This document shows positions 24,058 through 32,435 of a stretch of DNA of 38,171 nucleotides, piece by piece; position 1 is the first letter of the stretch; the number at the start of each line of letters is the position of its first letter. The position numbers were made by a program, and so were the translations under genes. The DNA comes from Candidatus Zipacnadia bacterium. GTDB lineage: Bacteria > Armatimonadota > Zipacnadia > Zipacnadales > UBA5352. The stretch lies in assembly GCA_029821735.1 (NCBI GenBank), contig JALGSU010000053.1, forward strand, positions 1 through 38,171. The letters run 5' to 3'. The notes under the pieces were generated by a model. It saw nothing but the letters and a program-made list of their open reading frames with translations. It was not told the origin of the DNA and did not search any database.

Positions 24058-25347
24058 TCAGCGTTGGCTGAGTACTGTGGCCTCATACTGCTTGATTTCG
24101 CGCAGCCAGTTCGGTGAGCCGGGTACGCCGGAAACTGCGCATGCCTGTTCCCAGACCGCCCCAAACGGCAGCTCGGACCGCATCTCCTGCAGCGCCAGCT
24201 TGGCCGCTCCATCGCCTGTGCGCTCTGCCTCAGCGGCGGCCTGCCACGGCTCCAGCATCGCGTAGAGCAGCCCCTTGCGCACTGAGCGCAGGCCGATGAC
24301 CCACGCCGCGAGTCGGTTGATGCTCGCGTCGAAGAAATCGGTGGCCCAGCGGAGCTGCTTCATGGCCCCGGAACGTACCGCCTCGTCACAGACCATCCGG
24401 ATCTCATCATTGAACCGCGTTACGTGATCGCTGTCCCAACGCACGCCGCGGCTGAGGTGCAGCAGGATCTTTGAGACGAACGGGGTGACCGCAGAGATCT
24501 TGTCGCCAACGGATTCAGTCGGGTGGAAATGCCCGGTGTCGAAGCATATCCCGATGCCGCGGGAGATCGCGTACCCGAGGTAGAACTCGTGCGAGCCGAC
24601 GGTGTAGTCCTCGACACCAAGACCGAAGAGTTTGCTCTCCACCACATCGACGACGCCGGTCATCTTCTTGGCGAGGACCTCGTCGAGAGCCTTGATCAGC
24701 CGCCGGCGCGGGCCCCCTCGATCGACCGTGCTGTCTTTGACACCGTCGGGGATCCAGATGTTGTTGACGCACTCGCCGGAGCGCTTCGCCATCGCCCGTG
24801 CAATCTCTCGGGAGGCGATGCAGTGCCGAATCCAGAAATCGCGAACGGACTTCTTGTGGTGGCTGAGGGTCAGGTTGTCGTCGGCGAGCGGGTGCGCGAA
24901 CAGGGTCGGGTTGAAGTCGAGGCCCCAGCCATGGTCCTCGGCCCAGTCCATCCAAGTCGCGAAGTGCTCCGGGCCGACTTCGTCTCGCGCCACTTCCTCC
25001 CCGCCTGTCTCTGCGTACAGCGCGTGCAAGGCAAAGCGCAGGGAGCCCGGAATCACGCTCGCGGCCTGCTCAAAGTCCGCCCGAATCTCATCGCCGGTTC
25101 GAGCCGCTCCGGGGTAGTTCCCGGTGGCCTGAATTCCGCCTGAGCTCGCCGACTCGTCCGGCGCCTCGAGACCGGCGACATCATCCGCTTGCCAGCAGTG
25201 GACTGAGATTGGGGTGGCCAGCGCAGTTGCGATGGCCGCCTCTGCGTCGACGCCGATCGCCGCAAATCTCTCTGATGCCGACTTGTAGGCGCTCGCGATT
25301 TGCCTGTCAGTTGGAGGCTTGGCGTTGATGGTCTCATCGAGCTTCAT
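24058..25347 (-). CDS. rhaA: L-rhamnose isomerase
   Basis: The product is 429 residues and matches RhaA along its length. ISVHCWQADDVAGLE and GGIQATGNYPGAART are near the N-terminus. GLDFNPTLFAHP, NNIWIPDGVKDSTVDR and VESKLFGLGVEDYTVGSHEF follow, then CFDTGHFHPTE, HLSRGVRWDSDHV and TDFFDASINRLAAWVIG. The metal-binding Glu, Asp and His positions in the VESKLFG, DTGHFHP and RWDSDH blocks are intact. It converts L-rhamnose to L-rhamnulose in the cytoplasm, the first step of rhamnose catabolism. Rhamnulose kinase and aldolase genes are not in the window. It is transcribed divergently from the sugar-isomerase-like gene. A GAAACGTTTC palindrome in the shared intergenic region is a good candidate operator. 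A PL11 lyase gene nearby would supply rhamnose-containing oligosaccharides. Confidence 0.97.
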   Translation of the reverse strand: MKLDETINAKPPTDRQIASAYKSASERFAAIGVDAEAAIATALATPISVHCWQADDVAGLEAPDESASSGGIQATGNYPGAARTGDEIRADFEQAASVIPGSLRFALHALYAETGGEEVARDEVGPEHFATWMDWAEDHGWGLDFNPTLFAHPLADDNLTLSHHKKSVRDFWIRHCIASREIARAMAKRSGECVNNIWIPDGVKDSTVDRGGPRRRLIKALDEVLAKKMTGVVDVVESKLFGLGVEDYTVGSHEFYLGYAISRGIGICFDTGHFHPTESVGDKISAVTPFVSKILLHLSRGVRWDSDHVTRFNDEIRMVCDEAVRSGAMKQLRWATDFFDASINRLAAWVIGLRSVRKGLLYAMLEPWQAAAEAERTGDGAAKLALQEMRSELPFGAVWEQACAVSGVPGSPNWLREIKQYEATVLSQR

Positions 25348-25518
25348 TGAGCACCACTTCCATTTCGAGCTGCTGGCACGGGTTGACTCAACTGAGCATT
25401 GGGTCCGCAGCCTATTCGCGGCGCGGTGCCATGTTCCTCCTCATTGTGCAGAGCCTGGCAGAGCAGAATCTGGAGGTGTGATCGAGCCCCGTGGGGAAGT
25501 CTGCAGACGCCGGGGCAG

Positions 25519-25538
25519 CGTTTCAGACGAAACGTTTC
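25519..25538. promoter_or_regulatory. LacI-type operator-like palindrome between rhaA and the divergent sugar-isomerase gene
   Basis: CGTTTCagacGAAACGTTTC spans 25519-25538. It contains the perfect 10-bp palindrome GAAACGTTTC (25529-25538) and a second overlapping dyad, CGTTTC-N4-GAAACG. AAACGTTT-type cores are typical of LacI-family operators. The 256-bp intergenic region serves both divergent promoters. No LacI-family gene is in the window. Confidence 0.5.
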
Positions 25539-25603
25539 CTCAGGATGCCGTGCTTGGATCGCAGGTTTGAGGGAACTCGCGTTCGGTTGATTGGAGATGA
25601 CAC

Positions 25604-26431
25604 ATGAAGTTTTCGCTGATGACATATACGGTGGCTGGGGCATTGGAGACGCTGGAGGCAATCGCTGACCTCGCTGTCGAGGTCGAGTTCGAGGGACTGG
25701 AGTTGTCGGCCGGCGGCCTGAAGGGCAGGCCGGCCTCCGAGTTTGGGGCAATTTGCCGGGACCGAGGCCTCGCCGTCTCGTGCATCAACGGTGGCGCGGA
25801 CCTCGTCGCAGAGGACGACGCGGAGTTTGCCGCTGGGGTGGATCAAGCGCGTGAATACATCGAGATGGCCGGAGAGCTGGACTGCCCGGTAATCATGATC
25901 GTGCCCGCGCGTGCGGCGAGCATGGAGGACAAGCCACGGGCAACCGCTCGCATGGGCGAAGGTCTGGGGATCATCGTCGATGAGGCGAAGTCGGCGGGCG
26001 TGACAGTGACGGTGGAAGATTTCCCGAACCTGCTTACCCCGTGCAGTAGCATCGCCGAAATGGAGGACCTACTCGGCCGAGCCCCAGGCCTGATGGTCAA
26101 CTACGACAACGGGAACTGGATCGTTGGCGGCGATGACCCGGTTGAGGCCGCACGAGCGTTTGCCGGACGAATTGCGAATGCCCACATCAAGGATTGGGAG
26201 CCTGACCCGGACCAGTCGCGGATCCAGACGGCTGATGGAAGCTGGATACGCGGGGGCCTGCACGGACAGGGCATGATAGATCACGCGGCTGTCTTCGCGG
26301 CGCTTATTGAGGCCGGGTATGATGGCTGGCTTGCCTACGAGTATGAGGGCGTTTTGGACCACGTGGAGGCCACTCGAGAGGCCATGCCCTATCTGCGAGA
26401 AGTGCTGGCCTCGGTGCAGGGCGCGAACTGA
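25604..26431 (+). CDS. Sugar phosphate isomerase/epimerase-like TIM barrel (xylose isomerase-like)
   Basis: The product is 275 residues. ATG 25604 has GGAG 8 bases upstream. It opens MKFSLMTYTVAGALETLEAI, followed by EFEGLELSAGG, the usual first two strands of the AP-endonuclease-2/xylose-isomerase-like family. Metal-ligand style segments include VTVTVEDFPN (Glu), MVNYDNGNWIVGG (Asp), AHIKDWEPD (His) and WLAYEYEG (Glu). The missing signal peptide indicates a cytoplasmic protein. Family members act on sugars, inositols or sugar phosphates, and the sequence alone does not say which. It is the first of three plus-strand genes leading to the rhamnogalacturonan lyase and is divergent from rhaA. 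A role in the same sugar pathway is therefore likely but inferred. Confidence 0.9.
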   Translation: MKFSLMTYTVAGALETLEAIADLAVEVEFEGLELSAGGLKGRPASEFGAICRDRGLAVSCINGGADLVAEDDAEFAAGVDQAREYIEMAGELDCPVIMIVPARAASMEDKPRATARMGEGLGIIVDEAKSAGVTVTVEDFPNLLTPCSSIAEMEDLLGRAPGLMVNYDNGNWIVGGDDPVEAARAFAGRIANAHIKDWEPDPDQSRIQTADGSWIRGGLHGQGMIDHAAVFAALIEAGYDGWLAYEYEGVLDHVEATREAMPYLREVLASVQGAN

Positions 26432-26499
26432 GCGGCGTGTTCGGGCGTCATTAGAGTCTGATGATAGCAGGAGACCTCTGACGTAGAAAGGCACTAAGC

Positions 26500-27213
26500 A
26501 TGACATGGGGACGGGCGTTTCAGGTCACTGGACTGATGATGATACTGGTGATGTTGGCACTGGTGCCGGCGACAGCGCAGGACGAAGACCCAGGCGCTGC
26601 AATGGCGAGTGCGTACACATCTCTGCTTGAGCAGGTGGAGGTCGGCGAGTGGCAAGCGGTGTGGACAGCCGCGAAGGCCCTCGCGGCGGCGGGAGACGGT
26701 TTGGCTCTGGACGCCATGACGGCCGACCAGGTCTACATGCTTGGCGTGGCTCACTACTACATGATGGGCATCGCTATGGACACCGCGGTGAGCGCTGAGG
26801 GCCTCAGCGCCGACAGGCTGGCATTCGCCGAGAAGACGGCAGACATGGTCTTTGGCCGCGGTGAAGCTGAAGCCATACAGATCATAGCGTTTGGCGAAGA
26901 GGTAGACCTCGCCGAATACGTGGTAGAGGGCAAGAAGACCGTCGTAGATTTCTTCAGCAAGTTCTGCCCGCCGTGCCTGGCTATCGGGCCAGTGCTGGAG
27001 AACCTCGTCAACCAAAGGCCGGACCTGGCACTGGTGAAAGTGGACATCAACCGCCCGGGCGTGCAGGGCATCGACTGGCAGTCACCGGTCGCACAGCAAT
27101 TCAGTCTGCGCAGCATTCCGCACTTCCAGATCTACGATGAGGAAGGCACGCTGATAGCGGAGGGACAGGCGGCCGGCCAGATGCTGATGAAGTGGTCGCA
27201 GGAAGTGGAGTAA
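26500..27213 (+). CDS. Secreted thioredoxin-domain protein
   Basis: The product is 237 residues. The N-terminal hydrophobic segment (FQVTGLMMILVMLALVPATA, then QDED) is a signal peptide. Residues about 30-120 are helical and look like a small TPR-like spacer region. The thioredoxin fold follows from about 130, with VVDFFSKFCPPCLAIGPVLE and the redox motif CPPC at 156-159. The cis-Pro motif is in RSIPHFQIYDEEG. CPPC is close to the thioredoxin CGPC motif, so a reducing or isomerase role outside the cytoplasm is plausible. It lies 68 bp after the isomerase-like gene and 68 bp before the PL11 lyase start. It might help fold or maintain secreted Cys-containing enzymes of the cluster, which is inference from position. 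Confidence 0.88.
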   Translation: MTWGRAFQVTGLMMILVMLALVPATAQDEDPGAAMASAYTSLLEQVEVGEWQAVWTAAKALAAAGDGLALDAMTADQVYMLGVAHYYMMGIAMDTAVSAEGLSADRLAFAEKTADMVFGRGEAEAIQIIAFGEEVDLAEYVVEGKKTVVDFFSKFCPPCLAIGPVLENLVNQRPDLALVKVDINRPGVQGIDWQSPVAQQFSLRSIPHFQIYDEEGTLIAEGQAAGQMLMKWSQEVE

Positions 27214-27281
27214 ACACCACCAGTCTCCTCCGGCCCCAAAAGCAGCTGCTGGGTGTGTACGGACGCATTGGGAGAGTCACC

Positions 27282-30200
27282 ATGCGGCGAACGGTCATCT
27301 GCGGATTCGTGGCGGCGACGCTCATTGGCTCAGGGCTCCTGTGCAGCGCGCAGGAGTTGCGGTACGAGGCGGAGGACATCGTGGTTACGGAGGGCGCCTG
27401 GCAGACCAACAAGTTCAGCGAGACGCTCTGGAACCTGTGGTCCACCGACAGCGACGCGATGGAGAAGTGGTCGGAGGGCGTGGTGCTACAGTCGCCCCTG
27501 GTGATGGCCGACCGCGAGGAACCCGAGGACGGAGCGCCCGTGCTGCACGCCGTGGTCGCTGACCTGCCGGATGGGACCTATGCGGTTTCGATAGGTCGAG
27601 TGGGCAGACCGATCGGGCTATCGTTTGACGGTGAGACCTGGCAGAAGCAGACGGGGGCCAGTCTCGGCGAGCGCGAGGTCACCGGCGGACGCTTCGAGCT
27701 GTGGCTTGATGACCGCTACGCTGCGGACACGAATCCCGGCTCATGTTACTTCGACTACCTCGTGTTCTCACGAACCATATCGTCGGTGAACGGTGTGCAG
27801 AACGGCGACTTTGAGTTCGCGACTGATGAGGGCGTCGCGGGCTGGAGTTGGTTCATGCGCGAGCCTGAGACCGGAGGCATGACCCACGTTGCGGAGGGGG
27901 GGCGTGAGGGCAGCCGCTGCGCGCTGCTTGAGCACACCGGTGAGCGCGACTTTGCGTTCAGCAACCGGGGACGCCTGGCGGTCGAAGCCGGGCAGGAGTA
28001 TACGGCGACCGCGTGGGTGCGGTGCGAGGACACCGCCGACGTGCAGCTGGCAGTGGTTACACTGGCCGAGGGCAAGACGATCCAGTGGGCAGTAGCGAGC
28101 CATGGGACGTACGGGACCTGCGACTGGACCCGGCTGGTGGCTCCGGTGCGGGTACCCAAGGGCATTGATGAGATATACGTGCGCGTTACCGGCACTGGTG
28201 AGGCGCGCGTGTGGGTGGATGACGTGGCCGTGACCCAGGGCTGGGAGAAGCGCCCGAGAGTTCAGAAGCCACTGGTGGCGGGCTGGGCCGAGGAGCGCGT
28301 GGTGGAGAACCTCGGCCGTGGCGTCGTCGCGATGCCGACCGCCGGCAACCAGGTGTACGTGAGCTGGCGCCTGCTGGCAAGCGACCCGGATGATGTGGCC
28401 TTCAACGTCTACCGCAGCGCCGCCGACTCGGCCTTCGAGAAGCTGAATGACCAGCCCATCACCGCCGCTTGTGATTTCGTGGACGAGAGCCCGGTACAGG
28501 GCCTTGAGAACACCTACGCGGTCTGGGCGGTGACGGACGGCGTCGAGACGGGCGGGCACGCCACCAGCAACCCCGTCACCCCGTCCGAGGAGGGCCGGCC
28601 CTACATCTCGATCCCACTGCGAGGCGACTATACCTTCCAGAAGGCCGGGATCGCCGACCTGGATGGCGACGGCGCGTTTGACTACGTCATCAAGCAGCCG
28701 AACGCGAACGTCGATCCCTACGTGGAATACTGGAAGCCAAGCCCGAGCTCTTACAAGGTCGAGGCATATCTGAGTGACGGGAGCTTCCTGTGGAGCAATG
28801 ATCTGGGCTGGAACATAGAGCAGGGCATCTGGTATTCGCCGATGGTCGTGTACGATCTGGACGGGGACGGCAAGGCCGAGGTGTGCCTGAAGACCGCTCC
28901 GCCTGAGGACTTGCGCGAGGGCGAGGGGCGCGTGCCCGGCGGCGACGAGTGGCTGTCAGTATGGGACGGGATGACGGGCGAGGAAGTCACGCGTGTTGAC
29001 TGGCCGAGCCGTGAGGGTTTCAGCAGCTACAACGTGTCGTCGCGCAACCAGTTGTGCGTGGCGTATCTGGACGGGAAGACGCCATGTCTGATCGTAGGGC
29101 GCGGGACGTATGGCACGATCAAGGTGGTCGCATACCAATACCACGACGGGAAACTGGAGGAGTTGTGGAACTGGAGCGACCGCGATGAGGGCGGCCGGTA
29201 TCGGGGCCAAGGGGCGCACTCGATGCACGCAGTGGATGTGGATGGCGATGGGTGCGACGAAGTGTTCCTGGGCTCGGCGGTACTCGATGACAACGGCGTG
29301 GGCCTGTGGTCGACCGGGCGGGGGCATCCAGACCACCACTACGTGGGTGACATCGACCCGTCGCGGCCGGGACTAGAGGTCTACTATGGCATGGAGACGC
29401 GCCAGGCGCAGGGCGGATGCCTGCTGGTTGACGCGGCTACGGGCGAGGAGCTGTGGGGCTTGGACGAAGCGACGACGCATGTGCACTCGACGGGCATGTG
29501 CGCGGACATTGATGCAAGCCGCCCGGGGATGGAGTGCTATTCCGGGGAACGCGACTTCCCGGAAAAGAAGTGGTTGTGGGCCGCAGACGGTGAGCTAATC
29601 GACACGCCGGATCTGGGCGGGCTTGCGCCGCGGACGGCATACTGGGACGCGGACCTGCAGCGAGAAATGGTCCGGTCTTCACGTATCTATGACTACCAGG
29701 GGGCGGTGCACCGCGACGATCTGTCTGGTCGACTCGTGAGCGTGGCGGATGTCATCGGCGACTGGCGCGAAGAGCTGATAGTGACTTCGGAGGGCGAGAT
29801 ACGCATCTACACGACCACGATTCCGGCGGATGACCGGCGCGTGTGTCTGATGCAGGACCCGATCTATCGTATGGATGTGGTCATCCAGGCGATGGGATAT
29901 ACCCAACAGCCGATGACCACGAACTGCCTGTCGGCCGGTGAGGCGAGTCTAACCGTGGGGCTGCGCGAGCGGCAGGTGACTCCCGGCGAGGCGGCGAGTC
30001 TGCAGGTGGCGGTGGTCGCGCCAGTGGGCGCGCGTATGAAGGGAACGGTGAGCCTGACGCCGAGCGCAGCGGTGGATTTGGCGCAGCGGGAGATCGCGGT
30101 GGACGTGGCTCCGGGAAGTGTGGAGCGTTACGAGGTGGTGCTGACTGTGTCGGGGACGCCGTCGCTGCTCGGTGGAGAGGCGAACGGCGTGGTGACTGCG

Positions 30201-30695
30201 GTCTACTCCGGCGACGGCGGGCCGCTGGAGGCGGAGGCGAGCGTCGAGGTGGCAGACCACATCGCCAGCGACATGCCACGTGTGCAGGCGGAGGCGATGA
30301 GCGCGCAGGGCGGCGGCGAGGTGCAGGTTCGGGACGACAAGATGGGGGATGACGGGCAGAGCATCTCACACTGGGACGACAAGGAGCATTGGCTGGAGTG
30401 GAAGCTCAACGTGCCAGCTGAGGGCGAGTATTACGTTGTGCTCCGATATTGCACCGGGTTCGAGAACGTCCGACGTGCGCAGATCGATGGGCAGGCGATC
30501 GGCCGCGAGGAGTTTCGCTTCCCGCCGACCGGGGGCTTTAGCGGATCGGCGCGTGACTGGAAGCATCTGGCGCTAACGGCAGCGGGTGAACCGACGCCCG
30601 TGCACCTGAACGCAGGGGAGCATACGCTGCGGCTGACGAACGTGGACGGCAAGGGGATGAATCTCGACTACGTGATGCTCGTGGCGACGGAGTAG
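27282..30695 (+). CDS. Rhamnogalacturonan lyase, PL11 family, with N- and C-terminal carbohydrate-binding-like domains
   Basis: The start is ATG 27282 with GGGAGAG five bases upstream, giving a signal peptide (RRTVICGFVAATLIGSGLLC). The 1137-residue product has an EAEDI-type CBM-like domain (about 25-165) and a CBM4/9-like domain from NGDFEFATDEGVAGW (about 168-315). The PL11 catalytic region (about 340-890) shows VVENLGRGVVAMP, VYVSWRLLASD, FNVYR, AGIADLDGDGAFDYVIKQ, YDLDGDGKAEVCLKTA, AVDVDGDGCDEVFLG and VADVIGDWREELIV. Repeated DxDGDG loops are Ca2+ sites typical of this propeller. A CBM35-like domain ends the protein. It cleaves the rhamnose-galacturonate backbone of pectin RG-I by beta-elimination outside the cell. 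It is much longer than the single-domain Bacillus enzymes because of the added binding modules. Confidence 0.94.
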   Translation: MRRTVICGFVAATLIGSGLLCSAQELRYEAEDIVVTEGAWQTNKFSETLWNLWSTDSDAMEKWSEGVVLQSPLVMADREEPEDGAPVLHAVVADLPDGTYAVSIGRVGRPIGLSFDGETWQKQTGASLGEREVTGGRFELWLDDRYAADTNPGSCYFDYLVFSRTISSVNGVQNGDFEFATDEGVAGWSWFMREPETGGMTHVAEGGREGSRCALLEHTGERDFAFSNRGRLAVEAGQEYTATAWVRCEDTADVQLAVVTLAEGKTIQWAVASHGTYGTCDWTRLVAPVRVPKGIDEIYVRVTGTGEARVWVDDVAVTQGWEKRPRVQKPLVAGWAEERVVENLGRGVVAMPTAGNQVYVSWRLLASDPDDVAFNVYRSAADSAFEKLNDQPITAACDFVDESPVQGLENTYAVWAVTDGVETGGHATSNPVTPSEEGRPYISIPLRGDYTFQKAGIADLDGDGAFDYVIKQPNANVDPYVEYWKPSPSSYKVEAYLSDGSFLWSNDLGWNIEQGIWYSPMVVYDLDGDGKAEVCLKTAPPEDLREGEGRVPGGDEWLSVWDGMTGEEVTRVDWPSREGFSSYNVSSRNQLCVAYLDGKTPCLIVGRGTYGTIKVVAYQYHDGKLEELWNWSDRDEGGRYRGQGAHSMHAVDVDGDGCDEVFLGSAVLDDNGVGLWSTGRGHPDHHYVGDIDPSRPGLEVYYGMETRQAQGGCLLVDAATGEELWGLDEATTHVHSTGMCADIDASRPGMECYSGERDFPEKKWLWAADGELIDTPDLGGLAPRTAYWDADLQREMVRSSRIYDYQGAVHRDDLSGRLVSVADVIGDWREELIVTSEGEIRIYTTTIPADDRRVCLMQDPIYRMDVVIQAMGYTQQPMTTNCLSAGEASLTVGLRERQVTPGEAASLQVAVVAPVGARMKGTVSLTPSAAVDLAQREIAVDVAPGSVERYEVVLTVSGTPSLLGGEANGVVTAVYSGDGGPLEAEASVEVADHIASDMPRVQAEAMSAQGGGEVQVRDDKMGDDGQSISHWDDKEHWLEWKLNVPAEGEYYVVLRYCTGFENVRRAQIDGQAIGREEFRFPPTGGFSGSARDWKHLALTAAGEPTPVHLNAGEHTLRLTNVDGKGMNLDYVMLVATE

Positions 30696-30702
30696 GGAAG
30701 GG

Positions 30703-31587
30703 TCAGGCGGCCTTCGCGGCGCTCTGGGTGCGAGCGCGGAGCGTTGTGATGATCACCGGAATCACGAAAGCGCCGATGAAGCCAGTGGTTGCATAGACCA
30801 GCGGTGTGCCATAGGGCAGTTCGCCCATCAAGCCCATGCAGACGCGCTTGAGAATTAAGAGTGTCACGACGGCCCCGGTGACCTTCATGACTTGCACGGC
30901 GGGTGCGCCGGTGGGATCGTAGCCTCGGCGGTCAAGCAGCCAGAAGCCGAGCGACGTGCCGAAGAAGGCCCCGGCGGCTCGCATGCAGGTCGCGTCCTGG
31001 TAGCCGAAAGCCAGCATCAGCGCAGTGCCAGTCAGCAGAAGCAGGCCCCATTCGGCGGACCCCAGTCGTAGGCGCCCAGCCAGCCAGGCTTTGACCACCA
31101 GAAGATAGATCCCGAGCATCCCCACGCCGACGAGCAATCCCCCGAGCAAGTCCAGCGGCCAGTGCACCTGCAGGAACAGGCGCGAGAACATGATCACTGC
31201 GATCAGAGCCACCAGGCCGATCTGGACGCGGCGCGACCGCGCACGCATGGCGAGCATACCCCAGACGACCGTTGCGTTCTGTGCGTGTCCGCTGGGGAAG
31301 GCGTTGCCCTCGGCGCCGCGTGTGAACATCGGGTGGAGTTGGTCGGGATACATCTCGAAGGGACGCATCGTGCCGAAGAGCCACTTGAGTTCAGCGTTGG
31401 CCCACGCGCTGACGAGGAAGACGGCCATCAGGTGGAAGCCGAAGCGGTGGTTGACGCACAGATACACAGTCATGAGGATGGCCATGTAGACCTGCTCGGT
31501 CCCGAGCACGCTCGCAGCGAGAAAAAGCGCATTGGTGGCGGGGTTACGTAGTTGCTCGAGCCAGATGAGGAAATCGAGACTATGCAT
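30703..31587 (-). CDS. PAP2-family membrane phosphatase
   Basis: The product is 294 residues with multiple membrane segments. All three PAP2 motifs are intact: KWLFGTMRP (68-76), PSGH (98-101) and SRLFLQVHWPLD with Ser135, Arg136, His142 and Asp146. His101 and His142 would carry out phosphoryl transfer. The C-terminal 130 residues add further membrane helices beyond the core. The family hydrolyses lipid phosphates such as undecaprenyl pyrophosphate, phosphatidic acid or sphingoid phosphates. The gene ends 7 bp from the end of the convergent lyase gene with no separating hairpin. There is no functional link to the neighbours visible in sequence. Confidence 0.94.
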   Translation of the reverse strand: MHSLDFLIWLEQLRNPATNALFLAASVLGTEQVYMAILMTVYLCVNHRFGFHLMAVFLVSAWANAELKWLFGTMRPFEMYPDQLHPMFTRGAEGNAFPSGHAQNATVVWGMLAMRARSRRVQIGLVALIAVIMFSRLFLQVHWPLDLLGGLLVGVGMLGIYLLVVKAWLAGRLRLGSAEWGLLLLTGTALMLAFGYQDATCMRAAGAFFGTSLGFWLLDRRGYDPTGAPAVQVMKVTGAVVTLLILKRVCMGLMGELPYGTPLVYATTGFIGAFVIPVIITTLRARTQSAAKAA

Positions 31588-31794
31588 GGGGGCAGGAACC
31601 TTCGCACGAACTGTTTAGTGGCGTGTATGATACGCGGAAAAGCATCTGGTGGCAAGTGCATTTATTCGCGAGGTGGAGGAGGGGAGAAGAGCCGCGTGAA
31701 GAAGAGTAGAACGATTGAACTTGCTGAGAGTCGTTTCACCTGTGTCCACTAGTACGTGTACCCGATGTCCAATCGATCGAGGAGGTAGCGAACC

Positions 31795-32359
31795 ATGCGA
31801 CGCAAAGGTTTCACTCTGATTGAGTTGCTGGTCGTGATTGCGATCATCGCCATTCTGGCGGCGATCCTGTTCCCGGTCTTCGCCCGCGCTCGGGAGAAGG
31901 CGCGACAGACGAGCTGTCTGAGCAACCTCAAGCAGCTGTCTCTCGGCGTACTCATGTATGCCCAGGACTATGACGAAAGGCTGCCGATGCTGTACTTCAA
32001 CACAGGCGGCCCGACGGAACATCCAAGTATTCAGTTGTCCGTCCTGGAGCTGGAAGTGGAATGGCCGATACAGCGGCCGAATGGCTTACTCAATCAACGA
32101 CCGCATCGATGGGGGGGCGATTGCTGACTTCAAGACCCCCGCGTCGCTGATCATGATGGCTGACAACAGCGACGACTACAACTCGATGTCTTACCGCCTA
32201 TACCCAACCCCATACCCCGCCGGCGGGCCGACATATCGATCCATCATTCCGGATCGGCACAACGGCGGCGCGAACTTCGCCTTGGCAGACGGCCACTGCA
32301 AGTGGTACAAGATTGCTTACGGGTCACATAACGTCCCGGGATTGGACTGGAGTCCGTAA
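31795..32359 (+). pseudogene. Type II secretion/pilin-like prepilin (H-x9-DG family), frame-broken
   Basis: ATG 31795 follows GAGGAGG at 31779-31785. The first frame gives MRRKGFTLIELLVVIAIIAI, the prepilin cleavage site and hydrophobic helix, then FPVFARAREKARQTSCLSN and MYAQDYDERLPMLYFN. It stops making family sense after GGPTE. The +1 frame then gives RNIQVFSCPSWSW, FKTPASLIMMADNSDD and DRHNGGANFALADGHCKWYK, which contains the H-x9-DG motif. About 20-30 residues expected between the two halves are absent, so the break at about 32010-32022 is a deletion plus frameshift rather than one skipped base. As written, the product would end at 32127 with a nonsense tail. It could be a true pseudogene or an assembly defect. 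A terminator follows the second half, supporting a once-intact gene. Confidence 0.85.
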
Positions 32360-32387
32360 GCTGGAAAGTCGCTCAAGCGAACACCTG

Positions 32388-32421
32388 ACTCCCCTCGCGA
32401 CAGGCGGGGGGAGTTTTCTTT
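32388..32421 (+). terminator. Rho-independent terminator after the prepilin gene
   Basis: ACTCCCCTCGC (32388-32398) pairs with GCGGGGGGAGT (32404-32414), one G-T wobble allowed, around a 5-nt loop. TTTTCTTT follows directly. It lies 29 bases after the prepilin stop and is a textbook terminator for plus-strand transcription. Confidence 0.9.
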
Positions 32422-32435
32422 GTGGGGGGCGGGCC

